Shown here one piece after another: positions 1-8,349 of a stretch of 35,047 bases of DNA. Under the pieces are notes generated by a model. The model had not been told where the DNA came from, made no database searches, and saw only the letters and a list, made by a program, of their open reading frames with translations. Each line of letters begins with the position of its first letter. Positions within the stretch are counted from its first letter, which is position 1. This stretch comes from Oxalobacter formigenes (GTDB taxonomy: Bacteria > Pseudomonadota > Gammaproteobacteria > Burkholderiales > Burkholderiaceae_D): the NCBI GenBank assembly GCA_949290765.1, contig CASETG010000091.1, positions 1 through 35,047 of the forward strand. Direction: 5' to 3'. Position numbers and translations under genes: made by a program.

Positions 1-64
1 CCTGTTTCTGTGCTATCTGAAACAGTGCCTCGGCATATGGGCGCGCTACAGTAGCTATTTCCAT
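1..64 (-). CDS. atpH: ATP synthase F1 delta subunit, N-terminal fragment
   Basis: Only the first 21 codons are in the window; the gene runs off the left edge. The readable N-terminus contains ATVARPYAEALF, the typical opening of the delta subunit (OSCP family), which links the F1 head to the peripheral b-subunit stalk. The start codon lies 2 bases beyond the atpF stop, the tight spacing expected inside the atp operon. The identification rests on this short match plus position after atpF, and both agree with the usual bacterial order I-B-E-F-H-A-G-D-C. Confidence 0.9.
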   Translation of the reverse strand, partial: MEIATVARPYAEALFQIAQKQ

Positions 65-66
65 AA

Positions 67-537
67 TTAAAGTTCAGCAGAAAGTTTGTTTAACAGATCA
101 GCATGGGCTTTAGCGTCAATTTCGCGTTTGAGAATCTGTTCCGCTCCCTTGACAGCCAGCGAGGCCACTTCTGCACGAAGCTGTTCCCTGGCCTGCTTGA
201 TTTGCAATTCGGCCTGGGCCTTTGCCTGAGCGATGATTTCAGCGGCTTCGTTTTCGGCATCCTGCTTGATGTCGTCAGCGATTTGCTGAGCACGTGTTTC
301 AGCTTCCTGAACACGTTTCTGACCTTCTTCTCTTGCTTTGGCCAGCTCGCTCTGAACGTGCTTTTGTACGGCGATCATTTCCTGCTTGCTGCGGTCGGCC
401 GCAGTCAAACCTTCCTGGATTTTTTTCGCGCGCTCATCCAGAACCTTAACTAAAGGTGGCCATACTACTTTTGCCGTGAATATGGCAAGAACAATAAAGA
501 CCACGAATTGCGCGAATAATGTCGCATTTAAATTCAC
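67..537 (-). CDS. atpF: ATP synthase Fo b subunit
   Basis: The 156-residue protein forms the peripheral stalk of the F1Fo ATP synthase, holding the F1 head against the a subunit in the membrane. It has one N-terminal hydrophobic helix (about residues 5-26, starting [13 protein letters not shown]). A long charged, Ala/Glu/Gln/Lys-rich stretch follows to the C-terminus, as expected for the dimeric right-handed coiled coil. The length matches the usual 156 residues. It sits between atpE and atpH on the same strand and should be co-transcribed from the promoter upstream of atpI. Confidence 0.97.
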   Translation of the reverse strand: MNLNATLFAQFVVFIVLAIFTAKVVWPPLVKVLDERAKKIQEGLTAADRSKQEMIAVQKHVQSELAKAREEGQKRVQEAETRAQQIADDIKQDAENEAAEIIAQAKAQAELQIKQAREQLRAEVASLAVKGAEQILKREIDAKAHADLLNKLSAEL

Positions 538-607
538 GGTATTTCCCTTTTAAAATAGTATTGCGCCATGTTCAAGTTTCGGATGTTTCCATCCGAACCC
601 AACTTGT

Positions 608-883
<276 letters not shown>

Positions 884-905
884 TTAAAACAAAGGGTTGA
901 AAAAA

Positions 906-1748
906 TCAGTGTCCTTCATGGGCAAGACCGAGGTAAACCAGGGTCAGCATCATGAAGATGAATGCCTGCAGGAAAACGATCAGGATATGGAAAATCGCCC
1001 AGATCGCGCCTGCAACGACGTGTCCCAGGAAAAGGAACGAACCGCCGATCGACAGGGAAGCATATGCCCCCAGCATGGCGATCATCAAAAACAGCAGTTC
1101 GCCGGCATACATGTTTCCCCACAACCGCATGGCCAGGGAAACCATTTTAGAGATGTATTCGATGCAGTTCAGAATGAAGTTTGCCGGTGCCAGCGCAAGA
1201 CCAAACGGTGCACCGAAGAGTTCGTGCAGAAAGCCTTTCAGACCTTTGACCTTGATGCCGAAATAAATCATCAGTACGACGACGCCCAGCGAAATACCGA
1301 CCGTACCGTTCAAATCGGATGTCGGCACAACACGATGGTAGGCAATGTATTTATTCAGGCCGGTCCAGGAAAAAAGCTGTCCGAACAGGTCCACAGGCAG
1401 AAAGTCCATGCAGTTCATCAGCGAGATCCAGACGAACATGGTCAACGCCAGCGGTGCGATAAACCGGCGGTCGCCATGAATCTGAGCCTTGGACTGACTA
1501 TCGGCCATTTCCACCAGAACCTCGATCATGGATTGCACGCGGTTTGGCGTGTCGGAAGTGGCTTTCCTAGCCACGATATACATGAAAATGCAGGCGAAAG
1601 CACCACAAAAAACGGACCAGAAAACCGTATCGAGATTGATAATGGAAAAATCGATGATTTTTTCCTGATGGCTAGTTCCGAAGTTTTGAAGGTGGTGGGT
1701 TACGTATTCTGCCAATGTTGGCGTATGAGCATCTGCAGACATGATCAA
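906..1748 (-). CDS. atpB: ATP synthase Fo a subunit
   Basis: The 280-residue polytopic membrane protein provides the two proton half-channels against which the c ring rotates. The essential arginine is Arg208 within SLAMRLWGNMYAGE, equivalent to E. coli Arg210, and the conserved Glu217 and His254 are also present. The C-terminus has the usual aromatic, hydrophobic helices. Its start overlaps the atpI stop by four bases (ATGA), which suggests translational coupling. Nothing is truncated or unusual. Confidence 0.97.
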   Translation of the reverse strand: MIMSADAHTPTLAEYVTHHLQNFGTSHQEKIIDFSIINLDTVFWSVFCGAFACIFMYIVARKATSDTPNRVQSMIEVLVEMADSQSKAQIHGDRRFIAPLALTMFVWISLMNCMDFLPVDLFGQLFSWTGLNKYIAYHRVVPTSDLNGTVGISLGVVVLMIYFGIKVKGLKGFLHELFGAPFGLALAPANFILNCIEYISKMVSLAMRLWGNMYAGELLFLMIAMLGAYASLSIGGSFLFLGHVVAGAIWAIFHILIVFLQAFIFMMLTLVYLGLAHEGH

Positions 1749-2101
1749 CTCTTCAATTTTAACAATAATAAAATATAACTCTTAAGAATCAGGATGTAGC
1801 TCACTATAAACGCTATCCATTTGATATCCCGATAAAACCAGAAGGCCAGTATTACCAGCAGAATCGAGATCGCAATCTTCAAGAATTCCATTACAAAAAA
1901 GGTGGCGGGTATGATTTTGTGAAATATTTTTTGCGCGAGAAACAAGCCTGCAAAAAAACACACATTCGGAATCACACAACACAAGCCGGCCAAAATTGCC
2001 GCAATTCCGGAAGGAACTCCTCCTATCAACACCGCAATCAGCGCAATGATTATCGCAAAAGCCGATTGCCATAAAAGAACACGCCCCATTTTTGATCTCA
2101 A
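1745..2101 (-). CDS. atpI: ATP synthase assembly protein I
   Basis: The 118-residue protein has four predicted hydrophobic segments and is the first gene of the atp operon. AtpI-family proteins help assemble the c ring and are poorly conserved in sequence. The call therefore rests on position directly upstream of atpB, length, membrane character and the N-terminal RSKMGRVLLWQ pattern. It overlaps atpB by four bases. The leader between the predicted transcription start and this gene is about 80 nucleotides. Confidence 0.85.
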   Translation of the reverse strand: MRSKMGRVLLWQSAFAIIIALIAVLIGGVPSGIAAILAGLCCVIPNVCFFAGLFLAQKIFHKIIPATFFVMEFLKIAISILLVILAFWFYRDIKWIAFIVSYILILKSYILLLLKLKS

Positions 2102-2190
2102 TTTGCCGCTGTTATCAAATCAGGAGCCACAACCGGAACAAATTCCCCACATTGGAAGAATCTGTATCCGGATTGCCACCAAACCCCCGA

Positions 2191-2220
2191 ATTATACTTG
2201 TGTTACAAATTTGCGGTCAA
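2191..2220 (-). promoter_or_regulatory. Promoter of the atp operon
   Basis: On the minus strand there is a -35 box TTGACC, an 18-base spacer and a perfect -10 box TATAAT, placing transcription start near 2184. The DNA upstream of the -35 box (about 2221-2300) is rich in A and T runs, resembling an UP element, which fits a strongly expressed operon. The rest of the 233-base gap to the upstream hydrolase gene holds no other gene that I can see. Confidence 0.75.
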
Positions 2221-2334
2221 TGAAATTTTGCCTACAAAATATGCAAATTTTTTCTTATTTGGCGGTTATTGAAAAAACTTTTTTTCTTTTGAAAAGAACC
2301 GTTTCCAAACAATATCTGATGTAAGTTATCGGAA

Positions 2335-2976
2335 TTAATTTTTGTCCCGGACGAACGCGTTGTTGCGCCGTTCCTGACCGATCGACGAGACCGGTCCATG
2401 GCCCGGAATGAACTGCACGTCATCGCCCAGTTTGTACATGTTTTCACGGATGGATTTTTCCAGCGCCTTGAAGCTGCCCTTGGGCAGATCGGTACGTCCG
2501 ATCGAGCCCGCGAAAAGCACATCGCCGGAGATGGCGACTTTTGTCGGAGCATGAAAGAAAATGACATGACCCGGCGAGTGTCCGGGGCAATGAAAGACTT
2601 TCAGGGTTTCGTTGCCGACAGTGACTTCGTCGCCCTGTTCGAGCCAGCGGTCAGGTGTGAACGGTTGTCCCGGCGGCAATCCCCACATGCGGGTCTGTTC
2701 CGAGCCGAGTTGTTCAAGCAGCCAGTCATCGGCCTTGTTCGGCCCTTCGATGGGTACGTTGTAAAGGTCGGCCAGTTTTCTGGCGCCGCCGCAATGGTCC
2801 AGATGGCCATGCGTTACCAGAACCTTTTCCAGTGTCAGATTATGCTGTTTGATGGCATCGCTGATTCGTTCGATATCGCCGCCCGGATCGACGACAGCGG
2901 CCTTGTTTGTGTTTTCATCCCACATCAAGGTGCAGTTTTGCTGAAAAGGAGTAACAGGAATGATTTGAAACTTCAT
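2335..2976 (-). CDS. MBL-fold metallo-hydrolase (glyoxalase II-like, YcbL type)
   Basis: The 213-residue protein belongs to the metallo-beta-lactamase superfamily. The dinuclear metal motif THGHLDH is at residues 55-61 (His56, His58, Asp60, His61), followed by His133 (PGHSPGH), Asp152 (SGD) and His193 (PGHG). This short, single-domain form resembles E. coli YcbL, related to glyoxalase II but lacking its C-terminal substrate-binding domain. A thioester hydrolase role, for example on S-lactoylglutathione, is likely but not shown by the sequence. It lies on the same strand as the atp operon but 230 bases upstream and is separately promoted. Confidence 0.88.
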   Translation of the reverse strand: MKFQIIPVTPFQQNCTLMWDENTNKAAVVDPGGDIERISDAIKQHNLTLEKVLVTHGHLDHCGGARKLADLYNVPIEGPNKADDWLLEQLGSEQTRMWGLPPGQPFTPDRWLEQGDEVTVGNETLKVFHCPGHSPGHVIFFHAPTKVAISGDVLFAGSIGRTDLPKGSFKALEKSIRENMYKLGDDVQFIPGHGPVSSIGQERRNNAFVRDKN

Positions 2977-3078
2977 GGTTGCTCGCAGTTAAAAGGTGGA
3001 TAGGGGAAAAGTGCAGGCCGAACCGCTCAAGTGCCCGTTTTTGTTTCAGTTTTTTACTGAATGTAAAAAAACAGGAGC

Positions 3079-3084
3079 ATTATA
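3079..3084 (-). promoter_or_regulatory. Probable -10 box for the MBL-fold hydrolase gene
   Basis: A perfect TATAAT on the minus strand lies about 100 bases before the hydrolase start, in the 152-base gap after the SPOR gene. No good -35 box sits 16-18 bases upstream (CATCTT at 17), so strength is uncertain. A small inverted repeat TTCAGT/ACTGAA follows in the leader. Confidence 0.4.
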
Positions 3085-3128
3085 GCCAACTTTTGCGATT
3101 TAAGATGCCTGCAATGAAAATACTCCGG

Positions 3129-3806
3129 TTATTGTGTTGCAGCATCCTGCAATGGGCAATCTTTTCGGGTGATTTGCGGAAATTCAGGCAACAATGCATC
3201 GATTCGTTCAAGCTGATGCCTGTCGGGATTGCTTATGCCGAGCGTGACGGTTTCCGTCTGCTTGCCGCGTCCGGCAATAGCCAGGTCGCGGATACCTTGT
3301 GTTTCCAGCTCGGCCAAAAGTTTTTTGGCGGACGCTTCCGTTTTGAAAATACCCAATGAAATGGCGTTCCGGAATTTGCCGTCCTGAATCAGGAAATAAT
3401 TGGTGATGTGTTTCGCTTTCAGTTCCGCAATGCGTGCTTCTGCAGCTTTCATGGTTTTCGATGGCGGTATGTACACCATATAGCTTGATGGGGTACTGGC
3501 GATCGTGCGTTTGAAGGTGCCTGCGGGGAATGCCAGTTTTTTCTCAAATCTGTCGGCATTTTCAGAATCGAAACCTTCGAAAGCGATGCATGATACTGCC
3601 GTTTTTTTCGGCATATCCTGTCCGGATGCCGGTTTCGATGCCTGCACCGGTGCGGCAGACTGCGGCAGTATGCGGATTCGCTCCGGCAAGACCGGGGTGG
3701 TCTCTGTGGATGCGGTACGGGTGCCGGATGTGCCGGAAAAATCCAGTGCCGACGCAAATGCCATGATATTGGCTGCGAGCAGAACCCAGAAGGCGAATTT
3801 CAGCAT
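3129..3806 (-). CDS. SPOR-domain membrane-anchored protein
   Basis: The 225-residue protein has an N-terminal hydrophobic segment (residues 2-20) that should act as a membrane anchor or uncleaved signal. A Pro/Ser/Thr/Ala-rich linker with a single Cys follows. The C-terminal half contains a SPOR-like unit around residues 105-180 (YMVYIPP, then NYFLIQDGKFRNAISLGIF). SPOR domains bind denuded septal peptidoglycan. It starts four bases after coaX ends, so the two are co-transcribed, an arrangement common in betaproteobacteria. Its specific role in division is not shown by the sequence. Confidence 0.8.
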   Translation of the reverse strand: MLKFAFWVLLAANIMAFASALDFSGTSGTRTASTETTPVLPERIRILPQSAAPVQASKPASGQDMPKKTAVSCIAFEGFDSENADRFEKKLAFPAGTFKRTIASTPSSYMVYIPPSKTMKAAEARIAELKAKHITNYFLIQDGKFRNAISLGIFKTEASAKKLLAELETQGIRDLAIAGRGKQTETVTLGISNPDRHQLERIDALLPEFPQITRKDCPLQDAATQ

Positions 3807-3810
3807 AACT

Positions 3811-4590
3811 TCAGTTAGTTTGTCGTGTCGAAGATGTGTGCAAACCGATCAGGACAAGATTATCTATTATTCTGCAAGGGATAGAAAGATTTGGGGCAAT
3901 ATATGGCGCGGCGCCGCCTGATAAAAGACAGTGTACGTCTGAAAAACGTTTCCGGTGGGTCGAAACGGCACGTTCGATGGCACCCGCCTGTGCGTTGATG
4001 CAACCGCTCAGAATGGCACCGCTGGTATTGTCGGCAAACGGCGGCAGATGGCGGACCATCTGTTCTATTTCGGGCAGCAGTGCGGTATTGTGCGCCAGCG
4101 AATCGGACATCAGTTTCAGTCCCGGCAATATCATGCCGCCGAGAAAAGTGCCGTCCGGCGACAGGGTATCTATGGTGGTGGCGGTACCGGCGGTCACGAC
4201 GACCAGCGCTTTTCCGGGCATGAGCGAACGTGCGCCGATCATCGAGGCGAAACGGTCACAGCCCAGCTTGCGGTAATCCTGATAGGTATTGGTGATGCCA
4301 CCCAGCGATGGCGCGGACCGGAACCATTCGACCGATACAGGATGCGGATTCAACGTTTCCAGCAATCCGGACAAAGTATCGCCGAGTTGCTTTCCGGCAA
4401 CATTTGAGATCAGGACATGGCGAATCGGCATGTCTTCGTGGAGCCTGTGCCAGGCTGCTTTCAGAGCGTCCATTTCATGATGACGTACTGCGCCGAAATT
4501 TTTCCAGTTGACGGTTTCCGTGCGGAAGGTCTGGTCAGGCGCCGGTCTGGCCCATTTGATAAATGTATTTCCTGCGTCGACAAGCAACAT
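3811..4590 (-). CDS. coaX: Type III pantothenate kinase
   Basis: The 259-residue enzyme phosphorylates pantothenate in the first step of coenzyme A synthesis and belongs to the ASKHA fold. It shows the phosphate motif DAGNT (residues 5-9), the catalytic GCDR (110-113, Asp112) and the adenosine/phosphate loop TAGTAT (133-138). Length is normal. In many betaproteobacteria birA lies directly upstream of coaX; here no birA precedes it, and the 293 bases up to the divergent transporter operon are non-coding. It is followed closely by the SPOR gene. Confidence 0.95.
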   Translation of the reverse strand: MLLVDAGNTFIKWARPAPDQTFRTETVNWKNFGAVRHHEMDALKAAWHRLHEDMPIRHVLISNVAGKQLGDTLSGLLETLNPHPVSVEWFRSAPSLGGITNTYQDYRKLGCDRFASMIGARSLMPGKALVVVTAGTATTIDTLSPDGTFLGGMILPGLKLMSDSLAHNTALLPEIEQMVRHLPPFADNTSGAILSGCINAQAGAIERAVSTHRKRFSDVHCLLSGGAAPYIAPNLSIPCRIIDNLVLIGLHTSSTRQTN

Positions 4591-4883
4591 GATGTTTTGA
4601 GTTTTTCTGGACTGGAAACGGATTGTAGCGGTTATTCTACCGCGTAGGTGGAATCAGGGTACCTTTAGGTGTATTTGTCCGGTTTTTGCGCAAATCCGGT
4701 ATGTCGTGTCAAATGAGCGGACTATTATGCGAAGTGACGGGGCTGGTATAAGGTTCGGATGCAAATAGCAGAAATACGCTGTTTTTCGTGTAATATTCAG
4801 ACAATAGCGGATATCGTAAATACATAATCGATACGGTACAGTATAGTAATGCTGTTGCGCATAACAGGAAAAAACTGACAGGT
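4591..4883. promoter_or_regulatory. Divergent intergenic region between coaX and the Mla-type operon
   Basis: This 293-base non-coding stretch must hold promoters for coaX (minus) and the transporter operon (plus). I see a hairpin-forming GCGGT/ACCGC pair at 4628-4643 and an imperfect inverted repeat CCGG-TTTTTGCGCAAAT-CCGG at 4679-4699. A TATAGT lies near 4848 and a TATAAG near 4749 on the plus strand, neither with a convincing -35 box. No open reading frame with recognisable features is present. Confidence 0.4.
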
Positions 4884-6008
4884 ATGTCGATTAATCAGAA
4901 TCAGAGTCCCAGTATTGACAGAAATGGAAGCTCAGTCGTCTTGCTTCGCGGGAACTGGCGTGTGGAATCGCTGGCGGCCTCGGGAGCTGTCGACAGGATC
5001 CGCTCGTCCGTTTCGCTTTTTGCGGAAAAAGACGATATGACCTGGGACCTGACGCAACTGTCGGGGCTGGATTATATCGGGGCGCAGTTGTTGTGGGACG
5101 GCTGGAAAAGGATACGTCCGTCCAGTCTTTTGCTGACGGCCGAGCAGGACCGGCTTTTCGCCAGACTCGAAAGCGCAGGCAGTCTGGCGATGCCGGAGAC
5201 AGGCAAGACGCCCTGGGTACCCTTTTCCAGACTGAGGAATTTCCCGCGTCTGGCGATGGACCATATTTCCGCCATGGTCGCCATGCTGGGACAGCTGATG
5301 ATCGATTTGCTTCGTTTCATCCGTGCGCCGCACAGGGGGCCATGGACGGAAATATCGGCCAATATCTATCATGCCGGGGCACAGGCGCTGACGATTACGG
5401 CGATTGTCGGTTTTCTGATCGGGGTCGTCCTGTCGTATCTGTCAGGACAGCAGCTGCATATCTTCGGCGGCGATATATTTCTTGTGAACCTGTTGGGCAT
5501 GAGCGTCGTTCGCGAACTGGGTCCTTTGCTGGCTGCCATTCTTGTCGCCGGACGTTCCGGTTCGGCCATGACCGCGCAGCTCGGGGTCATGCGTGTGACT
5601 GAAGAACTCAATGCCATGCAGGTCATGGGGATGCCCCACGGGTTCAGGTTGATATTGCCGAAAGTCATCGCCCTGTCCATCGTCATGCCGTTACTGATAA
5701 TCTGGACGGATATTCTGGCATTGCTGGGCGGCATGCTGGCAGGAAGTTTTGAAATCGGTCTGTCCATCCCCTACTTCATTTCGGCGTTGCCCAAAGCCGT
5801 TCCTATCGCGAATTTCTGGATAGGTCTCGGCAAGGGGTTCGTTTTCGGCATATTGATCGCGCTGATCGCCTGCTATTACGGTATGCGAATCAAGCCCAAT
5901 ACGGAAAGTCTGGGACAGGGAACGACCAGTGCCGTCGTCACGTCCATCACGGTCGTCATTCTGGCCGATGCGATTTTTGCGATAGTACTTCAGGGCGTGG
6001 GGTTCTGA
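4884..6008 (+). CDS. STAS-MlaE fusion: lipid ABC transporter permease
   Basis: The 374-residue protein combines two parts. Residues about 15-105 form a STAS-like domain (GLDYIGAQLLWDGW), corresponding to the separate MlaB protein of E. coli. Residues about 130-374 are an MlaE-type permease with five or so membrane helices and the family signature VVRELGPLLAAILVAGRSGS. It should act in the inner membrane with the next two genes to move phospholipid-like substrates between membranes. Its stop overlaps the start of the ATPase gene (ATGA-type junction), showing tight coupling. The natural fusion is common outside Enterobacteria. Confidence 0.92.
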   Translation: MSINQNQSPSIDRNGSSVVLLRGNWRVESLAASGAVDRIRSSVSLFAEKDDMTWDLTQLSGLDYIGAQLLWDGWKRIRPSSLLLTAEQDRLFARLESAGSLAMPETGKTPWVPFSRLRNFPRLAMDHISAMVAMLGQLMIDLLRFIRAPHRGPWTEISANIYHAGAQALTITAIVGFLIGVVLSYLSGQQLHIFGGDIFLVNLLGMSVVRELGPLLAAILVAGRSGSAMTAQLGVMRVTEELNAMQVMGMPHGFRLILPKVIALSIVMPLLIIWTDILALLGGMLAGSFEIGLSIPYFISALPKAVPIANFWIGLGKGFVFGILIALIACYYGMRIKPNTESLGQGTTSAVVTSITVVILADAIFAIVLQGVGF

Positions 6009-6817
6009 TGGAAGCGAATGCGATAGAGATTCAGGGATTGTGGACGCAATTCGGCAGCCATGTCGTTCACAAGGATTTGAATCTGACAATCAAAAGAGGC
6101 GAAATCGTTTCGATTGTCGGCGGTTCGGGTTCCGGAAAAACGACATTGCTTCGGGAAATTCTTGGGCTGCAAAAGCCGGCGCGTGGTACCGTGAAGGTAC
6201 TGGGAACCAATATCGGCACGGCCAGTGTGCAAGAGATGCGGCAACTCAATGACCGCTGGGGGGTATTGTTCCAGCAGGGGGCACTTTTTTCGGCCATGTC
6301 GGTGTTCGACAATGTCGCCCTGCCCATGCGTGAATTGCACGGATTGCCGGAAGATTTGATCGCCGATGCTGTCTTGCTGAAATTGCAGATGGCCGGACTG
6401 ACGGCGCGGGATGCAGCCAAGATGCCATCGGACCTGTCAGGCGGCATGATCAAACGGGTTGCTCTGGCCAGAGCGTTGTCGCTTGAACCGGATTTGTTGT
6501 TCCTCGATGAGCCGACGGCCGGTCTGGATCCCGCATTGTCCGACAGTTTTGTGGAACTGGTGCAAAGTCTGCATGATGAGTTGAAGCTGACGGTTGTGAT
6601 GGTTTCGCACGACCTGGACACCATTCTGGATTTGTCGACCCAGATTGTGGTGCTGGCCGATCAGACGATTGTCGCCAGCGGTCCGCCGGAAAAGGTTCTG
6701 GCAGTACGCCATCCCTTTATAGAAGCTTTCTTTCTGGGGCCGAGAGGCAGGAAAGTGCTGGCCGGTTTGCCGAAGTTGAATATCGCGAAAGTATTGAGAG
6801 GATGCGATGGAAAATAA
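6008..6817 (+). CDS. MlaF-type ABC transporter ATPase
   Basis: The 269-residue ATPase drives the MCE transporter. All ABC motifs are intact: Walker A GGSGSGKT at 38-45, signature LSGGM at 143-147, Walker B LLFLDE at 163-168 followed by the D-loop TAGLDP, and the switch histidine His201. It overlaps both neighbours by a few bases. The C-terminal tail after residue 240 is basic, as in MlaF, and may contact the STAS partner. Substrate is inferred from context as lipid. Confidence 0.94.
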   Translation: MEANAIEIQGLWTQFGSHVVHKDLNLTIKRGEIVSIVGGSGSGKTTLLREILGLQKPARGTVKVLGTNIGTASVQEMRQLNDRWGVLFQQGALFSAMSVFDNVALPMRELHGLPEDLIADAVLLKLQMAGLTARDAAKMPSDLSGGMIKRVALARALSLEPDLLFLDEPTAGLDPALSDSFVELVQSLHDELKLTVVMVSHDLDTILDLSTQIVVLADQTIVASGPPEKVLAVRHPFIEAFFLGPRGRKVLAGLPKLNIAKVLRGCDGK

Positions 6818-7685
6818 GTCTCATGCGTTTATCGCCGGATTGTTTACGGTCTGTCTGGTTGCAGCGGCCCTGTTTATCGTCTGGTATCTGAATATGGACA
6901 AGACCGTTCAGCTGCCCTACATGATTTCCACCGATCAGTCCATTCCCGGGCTGAACCCGCAGGCCACAGTGCGTTATCGCGGAATGGATGTCGGACGGGT
7001 GACCAGTATCGGGTTCAACCCTGCCAAACCGGGAGAAATCCTGATTCATTTCGAAGTCAAGGAAGATACTCCCATGACGAAATCGACCTATGCCACCCTG
7101 TCGTATCAGGGTGTTACCGGAATCGCTTCGGTGGAATTGAGCGATAGCGGCACGAATATAACGAAACTGGAAACGTCGGCGGAAAATCCGGCGGAAATTC
7201 CGATGCATCCAGGTTTGCTCGCACAACTCCAGCTGCGGGGGTTGCATATTATGCAGGAAGTGCAAAGCATCACATCGCGCCTGTCTTATATCTTCAACAA
7301 GGAAAACAGTCAGACGCTGGTCGAATCTTTCAAAAATATCGGCAGTGCAGCCAGAAGCTGGGAAAAGGTGCCGAAACAGCTCGAACCGGTACTGGCAGAA
7401 ATGCCGCAAATGACGAAAGATGCCCGGCAGATGATTCATTCCATTACCGAATTGTCGCAGGAACTTAAGAAATTGAGCGAAAAGGCGAATATGATGCTAG
7501 CAAATGATGTGCACAGCGATACCGTTCCGCATCTCGAGTCACTGACGCAGGAAGCGAAAATAACGTTGAATAACCTCAACAAGGTGCTGGAACAATACCA
7601 GCAGCGACCAGCCGGACTGCTTTTCGGCGCCAGGGGGCCTGCCCCCGGTCCGGGGGAATCCGGATTTAATGCAAATGGGCAATAA
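6807..7685 (+). CDS. MCE (MlaD-family) lipid-binding protein
   Basis: The 292-residue protein has one N-terminal membrane helix (about residues 9-27) and a single MCE domain (about 35-115). The domain contains VRYRGMDVGRV and the conserved YQGVTGIASVEL segment. A long helical region follows to about residue 265 and then a Pro/Gly-rich tail. A long helix after one MCE domain suggests a periplasmic needle or barrel, as described for PqiB- and LetB-like members, rather than the short MlaD ring. It starts 11 bases inside the ATPase gene and is followed by the lipoprotein gene. Confidence 0.9.
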   Translation: MENKSHAFIAGLFTVCLVAAALFIVWYLNMDKTVQLPYMISTDQSIPGLNPQATVRYRGMDVGRVTSIGFNPAKPGEILIHFEVKEDTPMTKSTYATLSYQGVTGIASVELSDSGTNITKLETSAENPAEIPMHPGLLAQLQLRGLHIMQEVQSITSRLSYIFNKENSQTLVESFKNIGSAARSWEKVPKQLEPVLAEMPQMTKDARQMIHSITELSQELKKLSEKANMMLANDVHSDTVPHLESLTQEAKITLNNLNKVLEQYQQRPAGLLFGARGPAPGPGESGFNANGQ

Positions 7686-7709
7686 GAAACGAGTTCTGGG
7701 GAATCGGTC

Positions 7710-8312
7710 ATGATGAAGCGGATAAGATTTTGTTTTACGCTGGTGTTTGCGGCAGCTGTGTTGACGGCTTGCGCATTGGGGGACAATCGTCCGGCAGCGA
7801 TGCTGTATGATCTGGGACCGTTCGAAATGGAAAGCGGAACATCTTTGCCGGCAGGCATGCCCGCAGTCCATACCAAGGTCACGGCACCAGGATGGATGAA
7901 TGAAAATCTGATGTTTTACAGGCTGGATTACATCAATAACCAGCAAATCCGCTTTTATACGGAAAGCAGCTGGAATGCGATGCCGTCGCGTCTTTTCAAA
8001 AGTCGGCTTGAGGCTTTTCTGGTTTCATCCGGCAATCCCGTCATTGGCGCAAGGACAGTTTCTTCACCGCTCGTATTGCGTATCCATATCGAGGATTTCA
8101 GCCAGCATTTCAGCAGTCCGACCGACAGCGTGGGGCGTGTCGCGCTTTGTGCCACCCTGTTCAAGGGACGTGAGCTGATCGCGCAAAAAATTTTCATCAA
8201 GGAAGTAGTCGCGCAGACACCGGATGCACAAGGCGGTGCACGGGCGCTTGCGCAAGGCAGCGATGCACTGGTAGTTGAAATCATGCAGTGGATGCTGGAA
8301 CAGCAGTTATGA
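7710..8312 (+). CDS. ABC-type transport auxiliary lipoprotein (PqiC-like)
   Basis: The 200-residue protein has a lipoprotein signal with lipobox LTAC ending at Cys21, so the mature protein is lipidated. Family members of this type (DUF330/PqiC-like) are anchored in the outer membrane and complete MCE transport systems. Supporting sequence features are YDLGPFE near residue 32, the W-x-x-x-P-x-x-L pattern around WNAMPSRLFKSRLE, and a C-terminal amphipathic helix. It is the fourth gene of the transporter operon, 24 bases after the MCE gene. No MlaC-type periplasmic shuttle is encoded nearby. Confidence 0.85.
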   Translation: MMKRIRFCFTLVFAAAVLTACALGDNRPAAMLYDLGPFEMESGTSLPAGMPAVHTKVTAPGWMNENLMFYRLDYINNQQIRFYTESSWNAMPSRLFKSRLEAFLVSSGNPVIGARTVSSPLVLRIHIEDFSQHFSSPTDSVGRVALCATLFKGRELIAQKIFIKEVVAQTPDAQGGARALAQGSDALVVEIMQWMLEQQL

Positions 8313-8349
8313 CGAACTGGCTGGTCGGGCATCACGACGGGAGATAAGG

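Noticed and set aside
897-1778. 293-codon plus-strand frame opposite atpB
   Set aside because: Mirror of atpB with a low-complexity Gln/His/Asp-rich translation; atpB is certain.
2281-2300. AT-rich hairpin TTCTTTT/AAAAGAA between the MBL-fold gene and the atp promoter as a terminator
   Set aside because: The stem has almost no G or C, so it is too weak for intrinsic termination; it more likely reflects the AT-rich promoter upstream region.
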